Part shown: positions 11,403 to 23,040 of the stretch, piece by piece
Numbering within the stretch: position 1 is the first letter of the stretch
Layout: each line of letters opens with the position of its first letter
Source: Brachycybe producta
Lineage: Eukaryota > Arthropoda > Diplopoda > Playtdesmida > Andrognathidae
Length of the DNA stretch: 64,000 bases
Direction of reading: 5' to 3'
Assembly (NCBI GenBank): GCA_036925085.1
Contig: JAUPFP010000004.1
Location: forward strand, 8,716,938 to 8,780,937
Made by a program: the position numbers and the translations under genes
Notes under the pieces: model-generated
The model's database searches: none
What the model was told of the DNA's origin: nothing
What the model saw: only the letters and a program-made list of their open reading frames with translations

Positions 11403-12476
11403 GTATATATATATATATATATTAAAGGTTTTAATATAACTTTATAATTCAGTTCTCTGTTTATAATTATACATATGTTTGTTTGAAGTACATACTGTAC
11501 TATATACTGAGGGCAACTAAATATAAATGCAACAAAAGCCTACTAAAAATAAGAAGGAAACTGGCTATGGTTTCTTGGAATAACGGATTTATTTTTTTAA
11601 ATTCCAAGAAACAATCAGTTTAACTATAAACGAAATTAACAATTTCAATTCAGCTGAATTAAGACAAGTTTAGGTCTAGCCTCGAAGCAATAATTATACA
11701 ATAACACGCTTTTGAACCAATTACTAGGTCATATACAAAGAAACCAAACCTTGACACTGAAAACCACAAAAAGGAAAAAAATAACTGGAAGCTATTGTAT
11801 GACCCCCATCTGCATCATTGAGGCTAAGCCTATTCTTCAGCTATGTTCTACATTAGATAGTGGATTAGTTAGAGCTAAACAATTATAGCTACAATAATAA
11901 CATTGCCCACAACCCTGAGGACACTGTGATAGGCTTCATCTTGTCCCTCTAAACACAGGTAAATACCTGAACTCGAGATTTGTCTCTTTAGTTTAGGTCA
12001 ACTTTTTTTTTTTTGAAAAAAAAAAAAATTAACAAAACAAGTCTTCATTCTTTCTGTCTCATGTGCGGACTGTGTCAAGTGACTGACTCTTGTTATTGGT
12101 CTTCCCCCCCCCCCCAAAGGGTTATACGACAATGGAATGCTCTTCCTAAACAGGCTATTGATGATGTCATTAATGAATTTTGGGTTTAAATTTTCATCAC
12201 TGCATTTATAGTTTTGCAGGTTATTTTTTTGCAGCACTTGGATTTTAAAATCCCTCTGCCATAGGCCACCTGGTTGCTTGCAAAGTATTTTTTTTGTAAT
12301 TGTAAATGTTCACTTATTTTTTGGAGAATATTTTGGTTAGATGAATTTGGTAAGATCAATGTTTGAGGGTCAACACCCAGCTACAGCAGCACTTACAAAA
12401 TAAATATACAACCATTAGTTAGTTAATAATGAATTAATGATGTATCTTAATTACCATAGTTCCTATCAATCACATA
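11403..12476. other. No gene seen; AT-rich with short inverted repeat
   Basis: A TTCTTGGAATAA...TTCCAAGAAA hairpin lies at about 11570-11610, with poly-A/T and poly-C runs near 12000-12115. No frame with recognisable content. Confidence 0.5.
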
Positions 12477-12600
12477 TAAAGAGGCTACATCGCAAAAATT
12501 ACTTCAAAAAATCTCCACAAAGATCGCTAGCATCGTTTTTCTATTGAGCCCATAGACTCAATGTTAAAGAAAAATACTGCGTATTCCTATTGGCCAAATT
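12477..12600. repeat. Left-end fragment of AGAGGCTACATCGC foldback
   Basis: GAGGCTACATCGCAAAAATT through CATAGACTCAATGTTAAAG, then the match ends. No right arm nearby. Confidence 0.8.
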
Positions 12601-12977
12601 CAAATCGACCAAAGCTATCGCCAAAGACCGAATTACATAATGTGATAAGAAATCATTGCATTATTTAATTATTGAACTAATTAAGTAAATAATAGTTCAT
12701 GTTATTAAGTAGATTGATTAGTTTATAAATAATCATGTTTCTCTATCGCTCGCTCTCTCTCTCTCTCTGCTTCCTTCTCTCTATGCAAAAGAATGTGAGA
12801 ACTGAATTCTATTAACCTTAATGAATCATCGCTACATACCAGAATAGGTCAAACCAAACAGTTTATGGATGGATCGTCATGTCGTTTTTTTTTTGAATTT
12901 TTCACAAACTAACAATTCTGTGCCTATTCCAATAATTTAGTGCATAAAGCTTTATCAAGAGCTCAAACTTCATAACA
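12601..12977. other. AT-rich spacer with CT microsatellite
   Basis: (CT)n at about 12745-12770. No gene seen. Confidence 0.5.
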
Positions 12978-13225
12978 TTAATAATAATAGTCATAATAAT
13001 AATAATAATAATAATAATTATTATTATTATTAATACTAATAATAATAACAATATTAACAACAATCATAACAATAACAATATTAACAACAATCATAACAAT
13101 AACAATATTAACAACAATCATAACAATAACAATCCTAACAATCCTAACAATCCTAACAATCCTAACAATCCTAACAATCCTAACAATCCTAACAATCCTA
13201 ACAATCATAATAATAATAATAATAA
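12978..13225. repeat. Microsatellite cluster: (AAT)n, AACAATATTAACAACAATCAT, (AACAATCCT)n
   Basis: (AAT)n followed by (ATT)n, then about four 30-bp units of CAATAACAATATTAACAACA type, then nine units of the 9-mer AACAATCCT at about 13131-13210, then (AAT)n. The minus-strand open frame of IVRIVR repeats here is a translation of the 9-mer and not a gene. Confidence 0.95.
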
Positions 13226-13419
13226 AAGCAAAGCGCAGTACAAGAATCAAATTCAGGCCGCTCCCGTAGGAAGCGGAGACGGAGCGTTACTATTCTGCTA
13301 TTAAACTGTCAGATTTGATGCAGCTTACCTTAATGTATGTGCTATTTGAAACAATATATATATATGGTTTCCTTGTCTATAAGTCTGTAACTTTGCAACA
13401 TAACGCTCAAAACTTTAAA

Positions 13420-13588
13420 AATGAAGTGACTTTTCATGAGTCACCAAACAACGCCATTTTAAATTTATAAAAACGAAAGTCAACCCCTCAACTAAGTGGC
13501 AAATCACATTTCCATAAATCCTTATATAAATACATGTATTCTTGATTTATATTCAACTCTCAATACATTCTTCCAATCAACTTAAGAG
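13420..13588. repeat. R8 dispersed repeat fragment
   Basis: AATGAAGTGACTTTTCATGA and GAGTCACCAAACAACGCCAT through TTCCAATCAACTTAAGAG. The same sequence occurs at about 15495-15690 and 41290-41480. Cut at its right by the TTTGCCCTAAA array. Confidence 0.8.
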
Positions 13589-14555
13589 GGGTGTATGGCA
13601 TTTGCCCTAAAAGGACATTTGCCCAAAAACCATTGTCCCTAAAGGGACATTTGCCATAAGACCATTTGCTCTATTGAGACATTTGCCCTAAAACAATTTG
13701 CCCTAGATCCATTCACTCTAAGGAGACATTTCTCTAAAACCATTTGCCCTAGATCCATTTGCTCTAGATCCATTTGCTCTGAGGAGACATTCCTCTAAAA
13801 CCATTTGCCCTAAAATAACATTTGCCCCAAAACCATTGTCCATAAAAGGACAGTTGCCTTAAACCAATTTGCCCTAAATCCATTTGCTTTAAAGAGACAT
13901 TCCCCTAAAACCATTTACCCTAAAGGGAAATTTGCCCTAAATTGACATTTTTCCTAAAACCATTTACCCAGAAACCATTGTCCCTAAAGAGACATTTACC
14001 CAGAAACCATTGTCCCTAAAGGGACATTTACCCTAAACCATATGCCCTATTGAGACATTAGCCCAAAAACAATTTGCCCTATTGAGACATTTGCCCAAAA
14101 ACAATTTGCCCTATTGAGACATTTGCCCAAAAACAATTTGCCCTATTGAGACATTTGCCCAAAAACAATTTGCCCTATTGAGACATTTGCCCAAAAACAA
14201 TTTGCCCTAAAGGGACATTCCCCTAAAACCATTTACCCTAAAGGGAAATTTAGCCTAAAGGAATATTGGCCCTAAGACCACTTGCCCCTAAAGGACATTT
14301 GCCCTAAATATATATATAGCCCAAAACAACTTGCCCTAAATTGGCATTTGCCCTGAAGGACCATTTGTACTAAAACTATTTGCCCTAAACCACTTGCCCT
14401 TAAAGGACATTTGCCCTAAACCACTTGCCCTTAAAGGACATTTGCCCTAAACCACTTGCCCTTAAAGGACATTTGCCCTAAACCACTTGCATTAAGGGGA
14501 TGTTTGTCCTAAAACCACTTGCCCTAAAGGAACATTTGTACTAAAACCATTTGGT
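13589..14555. repeat. Long TTTGCCCTAAA array, one-armed tandem-armed foldback
   Basis: Begins GGGTGTATGGCATTTGCCC, matching the end type of the elements at 11009 and 58039. It continues for nearly 1 kb in variants of a 16-bp unit (CCATTTGCCCTAAAGG). It contains a homogeneous 32-bp dimer (ATTGAGACATTTGCCC + AAAAACAATTTGCCCT) repeated about five times at 14043-14205. No inverse arm follows, so it is either a truncated element or an expanded arm. Confidence 0.85.
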
Positions 14556-14899
14556 TAATCTTTAAGATTTAAAAGCCCATCCTAGGACAGTTCATGTTTA
14601 ATTTAAAGTAATCATTTGAATGCTTCTTCTTAAATTTAAATTAATAATAAACCACTATAGGAGAGGCTCCTCTGCCAGTTTTCATTTTTTATTTCATAAA
14701 CAGTGAATGACAGGAGCAGGAACAGGATACGACAGGGGCTATTCAGACACTCACCAATTTTAAGATTACTACAACATAGTAAAATGTTAGTACACTTTGA
14801 GTGTTATGTTAAAGGAAGTTACAAATTTACAAACAAACAAGCACTTACCGAACGATTGCCAAAACGATTTTTAAAATTTAAAATAAGTCATTAATATAA

Positions 14900-15335
14900 T
14901 TAAAAAAATTAAAAATCAATTAACTTTAAATAAATGGACTTTATCAGATAGATGCGCCACCAAACAGCAGACATTGACAATACAAAACCACAAAGTGGTT
15001 TTGTATTGTCAATGTCAAAACCGCAAAGTATATACTCATCTACTCGAATTCTGATGTTGTCTCCTCGCATTTCTTTTAATTCCCTATTCGAATACATTTA
15101 TTTCCTATTCATTTCAAAGTACTATGGATTTAATAATTTAATTATCCCACGTGCCACGTGGCTCTCGAGTTGATTGGAAAGTTGTATTGAGTTGAATATG
15201 ACTAGGGAAATACATGCATTTGATTAAAGAATTACGAAAATGTGAGGTGACAGCAGTTGCCATTAAATTGAGGTGTAGACTTTTCGTTTTTAGAAATTCG
15301 AAATGGCGTTGTTTGGTGACTATGAAAAATTACTT
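14900..15335. mobile_element. R8 foldback-type repeat, copy with inverted halves
   Basis: Contains ACATTGACAATACAAAACCAC / GTGGTTTTGTATTGTCAATGT, a perfect hairpin at about 14972-15013. CCACGTGCCACGTGG at 15149 is palindromic. Downstream is the inverse of the TCACCAAACAACGCCATTT arm. Short frames on both strands here are shadows. Confidence 0.65.
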
Positions 15336-15494
15336 TCATTTTTAAGTTTTTTTTAGGATTTTACTGACTTACATTTAATTTTAAAAATCATTTTGGTAAT
15401 CATTGGTTAAAGAGACCATTAAGCATAAGATTTTTTGTTGAAATATCGTCAAGACTTACCCCCAACGATTGCTAAAATAATTTCTAAAATTAAA
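15336..15494. other. AT-rich spacer between R8 copies
   Basis: No gene; TTTTAAGTTTTTTTTAGG-type sequence shared with 27120-27245. Confidence 0.4.
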
Positions 15495-15905
15495 AATAAG
15501 ACATTAAAACTTAAAAATGAAGTGACTTTTATTAGTCACCAAACAACGTTATTTTAAATTTCTAAAAACGAAAGTCTCCCCACAATTTAGTGGCAAATGG
15601 TGTTACTTCACATTTCCATAATTCCTTAATCAAATACATGTATTCCCTATCAATATTCAACTCAATACAACCTTCCAATCAACTCGAGAACCATGTGGCA
15701 GGTGGTGTAATTCAAATATTAAATCCATATTACTTTGAAATGAATAGGAAATACATGTATTTGAATAGTGAATTAAAAGTAATGGGAGGTGACAACACAG
15801 GCAAAAGGTTTAAATATCGATATTTTTCGAGTAGAGGAGTATACTTTTTAGTGTTTTAGTTCCGATTGATGTTGTTTGGTGGCACATCTATCTGAAATTA
15901 TAAGT
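15495..15905. mobile_element. R8 repeat, fuller copy
   Basis: AAAAATGAAGTGACTTTTAT ... GTTTGGTGGCACATCTATCT. The left half (TTAGTCACCAAACAACG) is inverse to the right half (TGTTGTTTGGTGGC). Same order of landmarks as 41290-41690. Confidence 0.7.
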
Positions 15906-16130
15906 TTCCACTAAATACAATTCATTTTGAAGTTTTTTTTTTAAAAAATTAAGGAAGTACTTTTAAAAAAATAAACATCATTTTTACAATCACAAGGTTT
16001 CTCTTCATAATTTTAAGTAGAAATTTCTAGAGGTAATACCGTAATGGTCTCTTTAAGCTTTGACAATTTTTCGACAAAAAATTCAAGGGGGTAATGGTAT
16101 CTTTAAAAGTAAAAAAAATTACATATACTG

Positions 16131-16342
16131 TATATTAAGCCAAGTCTGTCTGGCGATGTGTAATGCTGTACAAACAAGGACAAAAACCTCTAAGCAAACA
16201 CATATGAGGGCGGTGGGGGAGAGGGGAAAAGAAAACGTCCTTCATTGAGTGACCTTCAGTATTTGAATCAAATAGTTAAACTAGAATGTCCCATCATACA
16301 TGACGGGTTACCCACGTCATTTATGACGGGGTACCCCACTAG
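16131..16342 (+). mobile_element. Helitron-like non-autonomous element, short copy
   Basis: Starts near TATATTAAGCCAAGTCTGTC. Ends with a CGTCATTTATGACG hairpin, then GGGTACCCCACTAG with T following. Same end as the copies at 19.6, 41.0, 43.4 and 53.9 kb. Interior shortened. Confidence 0.7.
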
Positions 16343-16492
16343 TAATCTCATAGCCTCTTAACAATAACTGCAATAAAAAGTTTACTTTCAAAGATTTTAT
16401 AGAAGTCTTAAATTTAAATTATTTGGCCACTCTTCTAGTTTTAATTAAAATATACCTTGTTAGCCCAACTGAAATTGTTTTCTTATACCTGG

Positions 16493-16705
16493 CCTCATTG
16501 TGAGAAGAAGCTTATGACGATGTTGGGGTTGACGTAAAATTTAGGATTGTGTCATTTAGAAAAGAAATGATAACAAACGTTTGCAACACTTTAAACAAAA
16601 AGGTTAACAATTTTTTTTTGTAAATAACCCTTTATTTAATGAGATAAAATGACACAATCCTAAATTTTTCGTCAACCCCTATGACGTCACAAGCTTCGTC
16701 TAACA
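16493..16705. mobile_element. Foldback with AATTTAGGATTGTGTCATTT arms
   Basis: GTAAAATTTAGGATTGTGTC faces GACACAATCCTAAATTTTTC, with outer GAAGCTTATGACG and CGTCACAAGCTTCG. Related sequence lies at 32405-32563, in intron 5 of the PDZ gene. Confidence 0.7.
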
Positions 16706-17111
16706 ATGAAGCAACTGTAAGTCTTAAGGTTGAAGGAGTTTAAAAATAAGTCACAATTAACCATCTGAAAATTTACGTGCCACGGATTTGAAATTGGTTT
16801 ATGTACAATGTACATTGATTTGGTTAGTTAGCATAAGTCAAACGTGACTAGTTGGGTAATTAGAATCTTAAAAGGCTAATAATATTTAAAAAAAATTAAT
16901 GATAAACTGATAATAATTTGAATTATTTTCTAATCCACATTAAGGTCATTTTGTCTGAAGAAGGTCGTCTTAATGAAACTTGTAGAAGTTAAAAGTTAAT
17001 AACTAGTAAACTCGTCGTGCAACTTGCACAAAATAAAGGGACTATAACTAAAGCAAAGACTTGTATGCTGGGCCCTCCTGGCTAAATGCAAGGACTGCCA
17101 TGGAGAATATA
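16706..17111. other. No gene seen
   Basis: AT-rich sequence of ordinary complexity; no frame or repeat recognised. Confidence 0.4.
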
Positions 17112-17510
17112 TTACGTTGGTAGGAAATTAATTGCGGTTTTTGTTTATAGCAATTGAGACTCAATTGTTTTCAATGTAAGTTTAATTACACTGTTCGTGT
17201 TAACAGTGCATTTTGCAGTCTGTATTTGAGTTACATTAACTTTGATCAAAAGATCAAAGATCAAAGTAAATGATAGTTTCAAAAATTTCATGCTAGGGAC
17301 AAAAGTCTTTAAGATAAAGAATGTCGCGGTCGTCCTTCTTCGGTTGATAATGACCACCTGAAGGTGTTAGTTGAATCAGAACCACGCACAACAATTCGAG
17401 AGCTTGCCCAAAAGTTAAAAGTTAGTCATCCAACAGTTCTTGAAAACTTAAAACAGCTAGGTAAAATTAAAAAAGCTTGACAAATAGGTGTTACACGATC
17501 TGAACAAAAT
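17112..17510 (+). pseudogene. mariner transposon relic, 5' end and partial transposase
   Basis: TA then TTACGTTGGTAGGAAATTAA, a mariner terminal repeat like the one at 62270. From about 17285 a broken frame gives FHARDKSL, a stop, DKECRGRPSSVDNDHLK, ESEPRTTIRELAQKLKVSHP and LENLKQLGKIKK. A one-base shift then gives LDK, a TAG where Trp is usual, and VLHDLNKM. This is the helix-turn-helix and linker region of mariner transposases. The N-terminal part is largely deleted and the sequence ends at the minisatellite. Inactive. Confidence 0.85.
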
Positions 17511-18480
17511 GTTCGCCCCCCTAAAACCATGTTCATCTCCCCTAAAACCATCTTCATCTCCCCTAAAACCATCTTCATCTCCCCTAAAACCATCTTCATC
17601 TCCCCTAAAACCATCTTCATCTCCCCTAAAACCATCTTCATCTCCCCTAAAACCATCTTCATCTCCCCTAAAACCATCTTCATCTCCCCTAAAACCATCT
17701 TCATCTCCCCTAAAACCATCTTCATCTCCCCTAAAACCATCTTCATCTCCCCTAAAACCATCTTCATCTCCCCTAAAACCATCTTCATCTCCCCTAAAAC
17801 CATCTTCATCTCCCCTAAAACCATCATCTCCCCTAAAACCATCTTCATCTCCCCTAAAACCATCTTCATCTCCCCTAAAACCATCTTCATCTCCCCTAAA
17901 ACCATCTTCATCTCCCCTAAAACCATCTTCATCTCCCCTAAAACCATCTTCATCTCCCCTAAAACCATCTTCATCTCCCCTAAAACCATCTTCATCTCCC
18001 CTAAAACCATCTTCATCTCCCCTAAAACCATCTTCATCTCCCCTAAAACCATGTTCATCCCCCCTAAACCATGTTCATCCCCCCTAAAACCATGTTCATC
18101 CCCCCTAAAACCATGTTCATCCCCCCTAAAACCATGTTCATCCCCCCTAAAACCATGTTCATCCCCCCTAAAACCATGTTCATCCCCCCTAAAACCATGT
18201 TCATCCCCCCTAAAACCATGTTCATCCCCCCTAAAACCATGTTCATCCCCCCTAAAACCATGTTCATCCCTTTAAAGTATGTTCATCCCCCCTAAAACCA
18301 TGTTCATCCCCCCTAAAACCATGTTCATCCCCCCTAAAACCATGTTCATCCCCCCTAAAACCATGTTCATCCCTTTAAAGTATGTTCATCCCCCCTAAAA
18401 CCATGTTCATCCCTTTAAAGTATGTTCATCCTTTTATTTCTCTCTGTTCATCCCTTTAAAATGTGTGTTCATCCATAATA
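17508..18480. repeat. 21-bp minisatellite, CCATCTTCATCTCCCCTAAAA then CCATGTTCATCCCCCCTAAAA
   Basis: About 25 units of the first type (one unit shortened near 17820) pass into about 17 units of the second. They decay at the right edge into TTCATCCCTTTAAAGTATG, TTCATCCTTTTATTTC and single GTTCATC words. Since 21 is a multiple of 3, the array is open in several frames (7-residue FISPKTI or MFIPPKT repeats). These are not taken as genes. The right edge reads ...TTATCCTGACCC and abuts an R4 fragment. Confidence 0.95.
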
Positions 18481-18565
18481 TAGTGTTCATCTAATTCTAT
18501 ATGCAATCTGTGTCGGGTTTTAGAGTTACCCTTAAGAGTCAACCCGTTCATCGTTTTATCCTGAC

Positions 18566-18615
18566 CCGTCGTCTGCTCAAAACAACAAGATGGCCGTGTA
18601 TCTAGGCTCTCAATT
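18566..18615. repeat. R4 fragment
   Basis: GTCGTCTGCTCAAAACAACA then AGATGGCCGTGTATCTAGGC, as in 54430-54475. Truncated at the minisatellite border. Confidence 0.75.
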
Positions 18616-18965
18616 TAAAACTATGTTGTTTGTTGAGCTCAAGAAATTTCTTGAGGCAATGGTACATTTAAAGACAACCTATGAAGGTGAGGGGAGGGGG
18701 GGGGTCATAACTTTGCGATTTTTCCTGGACTTTTTTCTAGTGTTTCCATGTAGATTAGATAGAAATATTTAATTTGGTTGGCATTTTGTCTCTTATGTTT
18801 GTTTTTCTATAGGTGCAATTGAAACCCTAATTAATATAGTAAAAGAGAAGATGAAACAATTACAAAAATAAAAAACATATTTTAGTATTATAACAGATAT
18901 TGCGTTCAAAAAATTGTTTCTGAGGTTATAAATGATCATAATTCAGAATGTATTTACCACTATAT

Positions 18966-19112
18966 ACAGTATGTTACTGTCAATCTGCGGAATCAGTCAA
19001 TCTGCAAAACCACCAAACTTCTAGAGAATCACCAAAATTCAACACATTTTAGGTGTTGAATTTTGCAAATTCACTAGCAGGTTGGTTGTTTTGCAGATTA
19101 ACTGATTCCTCA
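18966..19112. mobile_element. GCAGATTGCC foldback (R7) copy
   Basis: TATGTTACTGTCAATCTGCG ... TTTGCAGATTAACTGATTCC with central CAACACATTTTAGGTGTTG. Same family as 48160, 48435 and 50713. Confidence 0.8.
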
Positions 19113-19280
19113 GATGCATGTGTGTCTGTGCATCCTATTGTCAGAAGTAACCACATTGTTTCCTATCCATGGAAGTAAACAAAATTGTTCTGAAATGAAT
19201 CATTTGGATTACGAAAAACACACCACAAACTACCCTCAAACCAATAAAAAAACTAGGCCTACTTGGAACCAAATAAAACA

Positions 19281-19641
19281 TTATATATATATTTTGCCAG
19301 GTCTGTGTCTCTGTGTGTCTTTCTACATGTATATATCTTCCTCTCTTTCTGGGATAACGCTGTACAACCATTGAAGCACATCTGAATTTATATAAATTTG
19401 AATAAATGAACTTTTCTCAAGGTCAACTATATGTTGCACCCTTCCCATCCAAGAACCCCATGATATTAAATTGGAGAGGGGGAAAAGGTTGAAAAGTGTA
19501 GAAGGGAGGGGGAGAAAGAAAAGTGGGAGGGGGTGACGAAAATTGAAATGAAAAGAGTAAAAAAAGAAAAAAACGACGCGCATGCGCACAATTGCCTGTT
19601 AATTTTGCTCCCGTCATTTATGAAGGGTTACACGCCACTAG
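19281..19641 (+). mobile_element. Helitron-like non-autonomous element
   Basis: 5' end TTATATATATATTTTGCCAG preceded by A. 3' end GCTCCCGTCATTTATGAAGGG (hairpin, one arm mutated), then TTACACGCCACTAG followed by T. Internal GGTCAACTATATGTTGCACC and CGACGCGCATGCGCACAATT blocks are shared with the other copies. No Rep/Hel coding. 361 bp. Confidence 0.82.
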
Positions 19642-19884
19642 TATTTCATATGAATGTTCGTAACAATTGTCTACAGGCACTATAGGAAGTTCATGCAAAT
19701 TCATTTTACATTGAAACACAGGCTTCCTTTTATATACAAATCAAAGCCACAATTACAATTATTTTGAAGTGCATTTTGATTACATTGAGTATTCTGATGT
19801 TTTCACAAATGCTTGCATATTACTCATATTTTACTTTTGCCACTTTTTCATATACTGTATTTGCATCATAAAGTAACTCCACTG

Positions 19885-20025
19885 AAAATTCGAATTGATA
19901 TTCGAATCCTCGAATCCCGCGAATCTTCAAAAATATTCGAGATTAGAAAACTCAAATTTTCGCGCTTTCTTTGTCTTTCGAATCCTAACCTAAAAAACGG
20001 TTAAAAACTTTGGTAAAATTATTTT
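19885..20025. repeat. Fragment of ATTCGAATCCTCGAATC foldback
   Basis: TTCGAATCCTCGAATCCCGC ... TTTCGAATCCTAACCTAAAA, matching 10630-10740 and 48638-48700. No right arm. Confidence 0.75.
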
Positions 20026-20154
20026 AAGAGCCTTTATGTGTGTGACGCCATTTTGAATATTAGCAGATGACAGTTATATTTTCACTTTTCGCCATTTAGT
20101 GGCGCCCCACAGCTGAGCCATTGAAGCAAATGAGAAAGAGAAATTCCTTTACAA

Positions 20155-20633
20155 CACCCATTAAAATGTTGGTAAAAATACCTAAAAATAATTTTTAAAA
20201 ACCAGAAAAAAATCGGCACGAGGGCCAATGTGTTGGCTTCACTGTGGTTTACTTGTGGTTTTTTTAAATTATTTTTTTTACGTATTTTCACGAACATTTT
20301 TAATGGATGTTTTTTTTTCTAACTCAATGAAGTTTGTAACATTAAGAGTTACAAATAAGCGATTTTGAAATAATTTTTTTTTAAAAATAGAACCGCACTT
20401 ACCAATTTCTTGTCGTTTCATTACTAGATAAATATATATTTATAGTGCACATTGCACTTTGAACCCTCAAAATCAGACAACTTTAAATATGAAAAATAAA
20501 CATATTGCCGTCACTGTGTATTTAAAAATTAACGTTTTTTTCTTTAACATCAGGTCTATGGGCTTAATAGAAAAACGATGCTAGCGCTCCTTGTGGAGAT
20601 TTTTCTAAGTAATTTTGCGATGTGGCCTCTTAA
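20155..20633. mobile_element. AGAGGCTAC foldback, left-truncated copy
   Basis: Core CCATTAAAATGTTGGTAAAA through the right end AACGATGCTAGCGCTCC ... GATGTGGCCTCTTAA. Left arm missing. Confidence 0.8.
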
Positions 20634-20677
20634 CAATAAGCATCATAATAATTATAAGCATGCTTATATTATTCTAA

Positions 20678-20922
20678 GTAGGGCTCGGATTTTGATGCAA
20701 TATTAACCAGAATGTTTCTCAATATATGCGGCCCAAGTGCCAATTCTGAAGTAAAAATCTCGTTTAGATAAAAAGATTCTTTTTTCCTAATTAAAAAAAA
20801 TAAGAGGCTAGAACTCTAGTTGATAACTGATAGTAACCAGACATCTAGCCACTCTAAGTTGGCACTTGGGCCACAAATTGAGAAACAGTCCGGTTGATAT
20901 TCCATTAAAATCCGAGCCCTGA
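20678..20922. mobile_element. Foldback with TAGGGCTCGGATTTT ends
   Basis: TAGGGCTCGGATTTTGATGC faces TAAAATCCGAGCCCTGA. Inner TGTTTCTCAATATATGCGGC matches the inverse of GGGCCACAAATTGAGAAACA. A second copy is at 47748-48047. Confidence 0.85.
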
Positions 20923-21744
20923 TTATAAGGCTTTGCAACATATTCAACTCATTTGCATACAATGCATAACAATACAATTTCTTTTTCTGTACTGATGTAT
21001 CTTTAGTAAAACTATTAATAAGATTGGTGAAACTGATCCTTTTATGATTATTATTTTCAAATCAAATAAATGCTCACAATTTGAGAGACAAAAAAACAAT
21101 GCATTGCATCACTGACCACTGGTCAATAAGAAAGATCATATCTTGATTTTTTTTTTCTGAAACAAACTCTGGTCGACACTTAAAAGCTTGCGGCTAAAAT
21201 AAATTTCCTACTACAATTTACATAATATATGATTAGCGAGAAAAGACCAATGACCTCTTAAAAATCAAGTAATAAGACTTAAGAAAGTTAAAACTTTTGT
21301 GGTTCGAAAACGTTGAAGAAGATTTTAAAATTTCTAAATAATTGTTTTTATTTTAACAGGATTCAATTGTTGAAAAAAAAATTCATAATTCTTTAAAAAA
21401 AAAATTTCAAATACAACTAAATATCCAAATTGGTTCAAAATTGTGTAATTAAGTTTTTTTTTTTAAAATGGGAAATTATGCAGTCAGTACTTTCAGTTAA
21501 AATAATTAAAATGAGATTTTTTAAAATAGTTGAAATAGAAATAGTATGCATTTTTGTATATTGTTTTAATTTTTTTTAGTAATTAATTAATTGTTATTTG
21601 GTTTACGGCCCAACTAAAAATTTATTTTTTTTGTTGCGAGGTGGCTCAAAAAAAATCACTAATATTTTAATCAAAACTTCAAAATTATTTGCTTAACAGG
21701 TAAATTTCAAAATAAACCAGGCTTATTTATTAAACACGCCTCAG
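20923..21744. other. AT-rich spacer, no gene seen
   Basis: Long A and T runs. No recognisable coding or repeat structure. Confidence 0.45.
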
Positions 21745-22338
21745 TCTAATACCTTGTACACATATGAGTTAAATGAATTCAAATTAAATGTGTTTAGGTG
21801 AATTATACGGAATCCAGTTAAGGACATAAACCCAAATAAAAATTGAATTTATTATTAATATTTTAAATTGAAATACTAAATCAATATTTTGTCAATAATT
21901 TATATAATTATATTTAAGTATTAACTCAATATTTTCAGATCATTAACTGAATAAATTGAATTCGACATATTGTTTGTTTGTACACTGCAGGGCTCTGTAG
22001 AACGGGTTTAATATTTAAATGCATTTAACTGTGTATGTTTGTACAAGGTATAATATACCTAGTACAGACCTGATAATTTAAATGCATTTAAATAATAAAC
22101 GTGTTCTACAGAGCCCTGTGAAGGGCAAACAAACATGTCGAATTCAATTTATTCAGTTAATAATCTCAAAATATTGAGTTAACACTTAAAATATAATTAT
22201 ATAAACTATTTATTATATTTATTATTTCAATTTAAAATATTAATGATAAAGTCAATTTTTATTTGGTTCATGTCCTTAACTGGATTCCGTATAATTCACC
22301 TAAACACATTTAATTTGAATTCATTTAACGGCAGGTAA
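21745..22338. mobile_element. Large palindromic MITE R5 (CCTTGTACACA ends)
   Basis: CTAATACCTTGTACACATAT ... GAATTCATTTAACGGC. The arms (GAATTCAAATTAAATGTGTT, GGATTCCGTATAATTCACCT, CTCTGTAGAACGGGTTTAAT) are inverse copies nearly throughout, so the single strand would fold almost completely. The fuller copy at 38041 ends TGTGTACAAGGTATTA. Confidence 0.9.
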
Positions 22339-22386
22339 TTATTTCTAAATCCGTGGAATATATAAGGGACCATAATAGTTTTCATG

Positions 22387-23040
22387 TTAAGAGGCTACAT
22401 CGCGAAAATTACTTCGAAAAATCTCCACAAAGAGCGCTGGCATCGTTTTTCTATTGAGCCCATAGACCCTATGTTAAAGAAAAAACGTTAATTTTTAAAA
22501 TACACAGTGGTTCCAATATGTTTATTGTTCATATTTGAAGTTGCCCAAATTTGATAGTTCAAAGAGCAGTGTGCACTTTAAATATGTTTATCAAGTGATA
22601 GAACGTCAAAAAATTAGAAAGTGTGCTTCTATTTTTTTTTAAATATTTCAAAATCGCAAATTTTCAACTTTTATGTTAAACTAAAATTATTTTTATGTAT
22701 TTTTATGGTTGTTTTTTTTCATCGCGAATTTCTAACTATGTTAAACTTCAGTTAGAAATTCGCGATTTTGAAATATTTTTTGTTAAAATAGAAGCACACT
22801 TTCCAATTTTTTAATAATCTATCACTCGATCAATATATATTATTTAAGGTGCACATTGCAATTTGAACCATCAAAATTGGACCACTTTAAATATGAAAAA
22901 TCAACATATTGCCACCGCGACTGTGTATTTTAAAAATTAACATTTTTTCTTTAACATCGCGTCTATGGGCTCAATAGAAAAATGATGCTAGCGCTCTTTG
23001 TGGCGATTTCTCGAAGCAATTTTGTGATGTAGCCTCTTAA
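22387..23040. mobile_element. TTAA-flanked foldback MITE (AGAGGCTACATCGC ends)
   Basis: Both ends read TTAAGAGGCTACATC inward. Arms include GCATCGTTTTTCTATTGAGC and ACATTTTTTCTTTAACATCG; the centre is AT-rich. TTAA at both borders fits a TTAA target duplication (piggyBac- or Kolobok-like superfamilies), but TTAA could also be part of the inverted repeat. Confidence 0.88.

Noticed and set aside
12978..13250. 90-codon minus-strand frame rich in IVR
   Set aside because: Translation of a 9-bp microsatellite and AAT repeats.
14043..14205. Regular 32-bp repeats resembling a CRISPR array
   Set aside because: Units are contiguous without unique spacers, and the context is eukaryotic.
16500..16690. 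Possible structured non-coding RNA from the strong hairpin
   Set aside because: The hairpin is explained by an inverted-repeat transposon with a relative at 32.4 kb; no evidence of an RNA gene.
17426..18275. Open frames of 199-248 codons on both strands
   Set aside because: They are translations of a 21-bp minisatellite (multiple of 3) with no non-repetitive coding sequence attached.
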